Part shown: positions 61,362-64,000 of the stretch, piece by piece
Numbering within the stretch: position 1 is the stretch's first letter
How the letters are laid out: every line of letters starts with the position of its first letter
Source of the DNA: MH13 sp040219355
GTDB taxonomy: Bacteria; Pseudomonadota; Alphaproteobacteria; Rhizobiales; MH13
Length of the DNA: 64,000 nucleotides
Assembly (NCBI GenBank): GCA_040219355.1
Contig: JAVJSN010000015.1
Location: 496,001 to 560,000 of the forward strand
Direction of reading: 5' to 3'
Notes under the pieces: generated by a model
Database searches by the model: none
Told to the model about the DNA's origin: nothing
Seen by the model: only the letters and a program-made list of their open reading frames with translations
Program-made: the position numbers and the translations under genes

Positions 61362-61485
61362 GCTCACAGGTCCTCAGCCAAGGGTTTTCGGGCGCGCAAA
61401 TGCGGTTGCGCGTGACCTATCACGGGCGTCTAGCGATGACCATCAGACAGGCGGGTAAGGCGGGGGAAATCGTCTAGAGAGCGAA

Positions 61486-62052
61486 CTAGCTTTTTTTGCG
61501 AAATGCATCGAGAGAGACGACGTCAGCGGATTTCTCTTCGCCATCATCGTCCGCAGTATCATCGCTGCCATCGTCGGCGCTGTCGCTGTTGCTTGGGGCC
61601 TCGGCGGCTGATGTTTCCAGCCGTACCGGCGCATTTTCGCCAGCATCATCGCTCAGCGGTTCGGCCACTTCGCCGATCATGTCTTCATCATCGACCAGAA
61701 GCGTTTCAAACTTCAGCGCGAAATCCACCGATGGGTCGGCAAACCCAGTGACCGAGGAGAACGGAATGAGCAGGCGTTCCGGCACGCCGGAGAAGCTCAA
61801 ACCCACTTCAAATGTCTGCTCGGTGACCTTTAAATCCCAGAACTGGTGCTGCAACACGACCGTCATTTCTTCGGGGAAACGCTGGCGCAGCGCCGAGGAA
61901 ATGCGCACGCCTGGCAAGCGTGTGTCGATGGTGATGTAGAAGTGGTGCTCGCCTGGAAGTCCGGTCGAGCCGATTTCGGTCAGCACTTGGCGCACGACGC
62001 CACGAAGAGCATCGCTGACCAAAACATCGTATCGGATCAAATCATCGGACAT
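61486..62052 (-). CDS. sspB: SspB-family ClpXP adaptor protein
   Basis: SspB tethers ssrA-tagged proteins to ClpXP for degradation. The ~188-residue product opens 'MSDDLIRYDVLVSDALRGVVRQVLTEIG' and has the alpha-type SspB core 'LPGEHHFYITIDTRLPGVRISSALRQRFPEEMTVVLQHQFWDLKVTEQTFEVGLSFSGVPERLLIPFSSVTGFADPSVDFALKF'. A long acidic linker rich in Asp, Ser and Ala follows, then a short C-terminal basic tail ('VVSLDAFRKKS') that should dock on ClpX. The internal ATG 62052 was preferred to 62061 because it gives the family N-terminus. It lies downstream of the tmRNA gene on the same strand. Confidence 0.93.
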   Translation of the reverse strand: MSDDLIRYDVLVSDALRGVVRQVLTEIGSTGLPGEHHFYITIDTRLPGVRISSALRQRFPEEMTVVLQHQFWDLKVTEQTFEVGLSFSGVPERLLIPFSSVTGFADPSVDFALKFETLLVDDEDMIGEVAEPLSDDAGENAPVRLETSAAEAPSNSDSADDGSDDTADDDGEEKSADVVSLDAFRKKS

Positions 62053-62139
62053 GAGTCGCATACTGCAACGCTTCGCTGGGCTTGCAAAGAGCGATTTACG
62101 TCAACATGCATGCGCGATGATGACGCTTGTGTGAAATCA

Positions 62140-62485
62140 GGGAGGATTAGTGCAGGCTTCTGTTGCCAGGTGCCTGCGGACCCCGACCACCAGGGGCTAA
62201 CCTAGTGGGAGTTTAAGTCGGTATTACAAACTGCGTTACGCAGCCTGTGCAACCGGAGCATAGTTGTCATTTGCAACTACAAAATGGTCCGATAACGGCG
62301 GAACCATGCCGAACGAAAGAACACCCTTTACGCCCTCGTCGATCCTATTTCGCCCCCACAAAAAATGTCCCAAACCATTGAGGCCGCAACACTTTATGGT
62401 GGAGGCGCCGGGTACCGCCCCCGGGTCCGATAGGTTTATTACGATGACCGTTTATCGTCATAGCCGGTTGCCCGGCACCACCAAT
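62140..62485 (-). ncRNA. ssrA: tmRNA, circularly permuted two-piece alphaproteobacterial type
   Basis: The acceptor piece comes first on the minus strand and ends CGCCTCCACCA at 62407-62397. After a 39-base spacer the coding piece begins GGGGGCGAAATAGGATCGAC at 62357. The two ends pair as the acceptor stem (GGGGGCG with CGCCTCC, one G-U). The tag frame at 62274-62236 reads ANDNYAPVAQAA and ends in TAA. It is followed by pseudoknot-forming segments including a GCAGGC/GCCTGC stem at 62152-62177. The pairing, the spacer and the alanine-rich tag identify the permuted ssrA. The outer limits of the precursor are approximate. The tag ends QAA where LAA or VAA is usual. sspB lies downstream. Confidence 0.9.
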
Positions 62486-62518
62486 ATAAGCGCGATTGGT
62501 GGCTTTTCAAAGCAAGAA

Positions 62519-62555
62519 ACAAAAAAGCACGCATCGCTGAAAGCGAAGCGTGCTT
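62519..62555 (-). terminator. Rho-independent terminator of the chemotaxis-receptor gene
   Basis: On the minus strand AAGCACGC pairs with GCGTGCTT (62525-62532 with 62548-62555). An inner TCGCT/AGCGA stem and a three-base loop lie inside, with one mismatch between the two stems. The hairpin is followed by a run of T (the plus-strand AAAAAA at 62521-62526). It lies 28 bases after the stop of the methyl-accepting gene, before the tmRNA gene. Confidence 0.85.
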
Positions 62556-62582
62556 GATCAACGACATTTGGCGCCAAAGCGT

Positions 62583-64000
62583 TTAGGCAGCTGCCACCGC
62601 ACGTAGGAACGACGATACGGTATCATTGAGGCGTTTGGTGTTCTCCGTCACCGATTCAGCGGCGGTGTTGACCTCATCGGCTGATTGCGCCGTTTGCGTG
62701 GTGGCTTGTGTCACCGCATGAATGTTTCCGACAACGCTTTGGGTGCCGGTGGCGGCCTGTGCTACATTATGGCTGATCTCGTCAGTCGCTGCGCCCTGCT
62801 CTTCAACCGAGGCGGCAATGCTGGACATGTACTGATCCACGTCGCCCATGGTCGCGGTGATCTGGTTGATTGCGCCAACGGCCTCCTGGGTTGATGACTG
62901 GATTTCGCTGATCTGCGCAGCGATATCGCCGGTCGCCTTGGCCGTTTGTTCTGCAAGGCCTTTAACCTCCGAGGCGACGACGGCAAAGCCTTTGCCGGCC
63001 TCACCGGCGCGTGCTGCCTCGATGGTGGCATTGAGCGCGAGTAGGTTGGTCTGTTCGGCAATGTCCTGGATGAGCGATATCACATTGCCGATAGCGTTGG
63101 CTGTTTCAGCCAGTTTTTCCACCTGCGCGTTCGTCGCCTGTGCATGCGTCGCCGCGCTTCCGACCACTTCGGTGGTCTTGGCCACCTGGCGTCCGATCTC
63201 GGTGATGGATGCCGACAGTTCTTCAGCAGCGGCAGCGACCGTTTGAACGTTGGTCGACGCTTCTTCGGAAGCAGCGGCCGCGCTGGAAGCCTGTTGATCG
63301 GTGTCGCTGGCGACGTTCGACAGCGTTCCAGCGGCGGCGGTCATCGATTGCGCATTGGCGGAGACTGCTTCGACAACAGCTTCAACGTCGACCTTGAAGT
63401 CAGCGATGAGCTTGTCAATTTCCTGTTGGCGGGCACGGCGTTCGGCGGCGGCCTGCGCGCTTTCGCCTTCAAGGCGTTCGCGTTCCAGCATGGCGTCGCG
63501 GAACACAGCGACGGCCTTGGACATGTCGCCCAACTCGTCGGAACGTTCGGCGCCTTCAAGCGCGATCGACGTGTTTCCACTGGCCAGTTCGCCCATCTCG
63601 CGCACCAAAGTGTTGATCGGCCGCGTTATTGAGCGGGAGAGAAAAAACCCAATTACGCCAACAAGAAGGACAAGCGCCGCGCCAATCATCAGCATGCGGT
63701 TGCGGATCGCGTGGATGGGCGCCATCTTTTCGGCCATGGACTTCATGGCCACGACTGCATAGTCGACACCTTCGAACGCAAAGCTGTTGGCATAGGCCTG
63801 CATTTCCTCGCCGCGATAGAAGGGCGCGCGGGCCGATGCGGACCCGTCGGTGAAGGTAGCATTCAACAGATCCCCATCGAAGCGGGTGGCAAGAATATCG
63901 TTGGCCTCGGTCCAAGTGCTGTCATTGCGCAACAGACCATCCGGACCGACCAGCGCCACTTCGCCGGACTCGCCAAGCCCACCGACTTCAGCGAACAGCG
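62583..64000 (-). CDS. Methyl-accepting chemotaxis protein (N-terminus beyond window)
   Basis: The frame is open from the window edge to its stop at 62583, giving at least 472 residues. Visible parts in order are the end of a periplasmic sensor domain ('LFAEVGGLGESGEVALVGPDGLLRNDSTWTEANDIL', 'YRGEEMQAYANSFAFEGVDYAVVAMKSM'), a membrane helix ('MLMIGAALVLLVGVIGFFLS'), and a HAMP domain beginning 'RSITRPINTLVREMGELASGN'. The methyl-accepting signalling domain contains the conserved hairpin tip 'AEQTNLLALNATIEAARAGEAGKGFAVVASEVKGLAEQT'. It senses a ligand in the periplasm and controls CheA. No C-terminal CheR-binding pentapeptide is visible. The start lies outside the window. Confidence 0.95.
   Translation of the reverse strand, partial: LFAEVGGLGESGEVALVGPDGLLRNDSTWTEANDILATRFDGDLLNATFTDGSASARAPFYRGEEMQAYANSFAFEGVDYAVVAMKSMAEKMAPIHAIRNRMLMIGAALVLLVGVIGFFLSRSITRPINTLVREMGELASGNTSIALEGAERSDELGDMSKAVAVFRDAMLERERLEGESAQAAAERRARQQEIDKLIADFKVDVEAVVEAVSANAQSMTAAAGTLSNVASDTDQQASSAAAASEEASTNVQTVAAAAEELSASITEIGRQVAKTTEVVGSAATHAQATNAQVEKLAETANAIGNVISLIQDIAEQTNLLALNATIEAARAGEAGKGFAVVASEVKGLAEQTAKATGDIAAQISEIQSSTQEAVGAINQITATMGDVDQYMSSIAASVEEQGAATDEISHNVAQAATGTQSVVGNIHAVTQATTQTAQSADEVNTAAESVTENTKRLNDTVSSFLRAVAAA

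Noticed and set aside
1..64000. tRNA genes, CRISPR arrays, prophage or transposase genes
   Set aside because: I found no cloverleaf with a T-loop outside the tmRNA, no regularly spaced repeats with unique spacers, and no integrase, transposase or phage structural motifs.

Overview
The window is a stretch of core chromosome from an alphaproteobacterium, most likely a member of the Hyphomicrobiales (Rhizobiales). The evidence is a class A RNase P RNA of alphaproteobacterial type, a circularly permuted (two-piece) tmRNA gene, the order fumC-DUF4169-ribbon-helix-helix next to an alpha-type sspB, an ArsR-methyltransferase fusion in front of metF-metH, and a complete mraZ-to-ftsZ division and cell wall (dcw) cluster running on into lpxC-bamD-recN-ligA. 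The genus cannot be fixed from the sequence alone. Coding density is high and base composition looks uniform, except for one AT-rich patch near 9.3-9.6 kb. No tRNA, rRNA, insertion sequence, prophage or CRISPR array was seen.

Layout. 0-1.7 kb: the end of a YbjN-type protein and a DUF2336 protein. 1.8-7.5 kb: a methionine-cycle operon (ArsR/SAM-methyltransferase regulator, metF, metH) behind a perfect 18-bp palindrome that is probably its operator. 7.6-9.7 kb: an azoreductase, a tiny membrane peptide, a LysE exporter and an AT-rich orphan membrane protein. 9.7-17.0 kb: a fused 5-oxoprolinase/hydantoinase gene divergent from a TRAP transporter operon (dctP-dctQ-dctM) that ends in a MarR-type regulator, with a short palindrome between the two. 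17.0-19.8 kb: a TerB/DnaJ-domain protein, a peptidoglycan amidase and an unfamiliar membrane protein with a long acidic linker. 19.8-20.2 kb: rnpB.

20.4-46.3 kb: the dcw cluster on the + strand (mraZ, rsmH, ftsL, ftsI, murE, murF, mraY, murD, ftsW, murG, murC, murB, ddl, ftsQ, ftsA, ftsZ), then lpxC, bamD, recN and ligA. Most genes overlap or nearly touch, which suggests translational coupling. The breaks in this train carry the regulatory interest: four MraZ boxes and DnaA-like repeats before mraZ, CtrA-like TTAA-N7-TTAA boxes before ddl and lpxC, a hairpin and repeat cluster between ftsA and ftsZ, and a terminator after ftsZ.

46.3-64 kb: mostly minus-strand housekeeping genes: an aminopeptidase P-like enzyme, prmA, a Na+/H+-type antiporter, uvrD/pcrA, a ClC protein, a divergent large AsmA protein, an RHH protein, DUF4169, fumC, sspB, the permuted ssrA gene, and a methyl-accepting chemotaxis protein cut by the window edge. 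Having ssrA beside sspB places the trans-translation tag and its proteolysis adaptor together. No convincing new multigene system is present. The most notable observations are the tmRNA tag ending QAA, the repeat cluster between ftsA and ftsZ, the operators, and a few uncharacterised small or orphan proteins.
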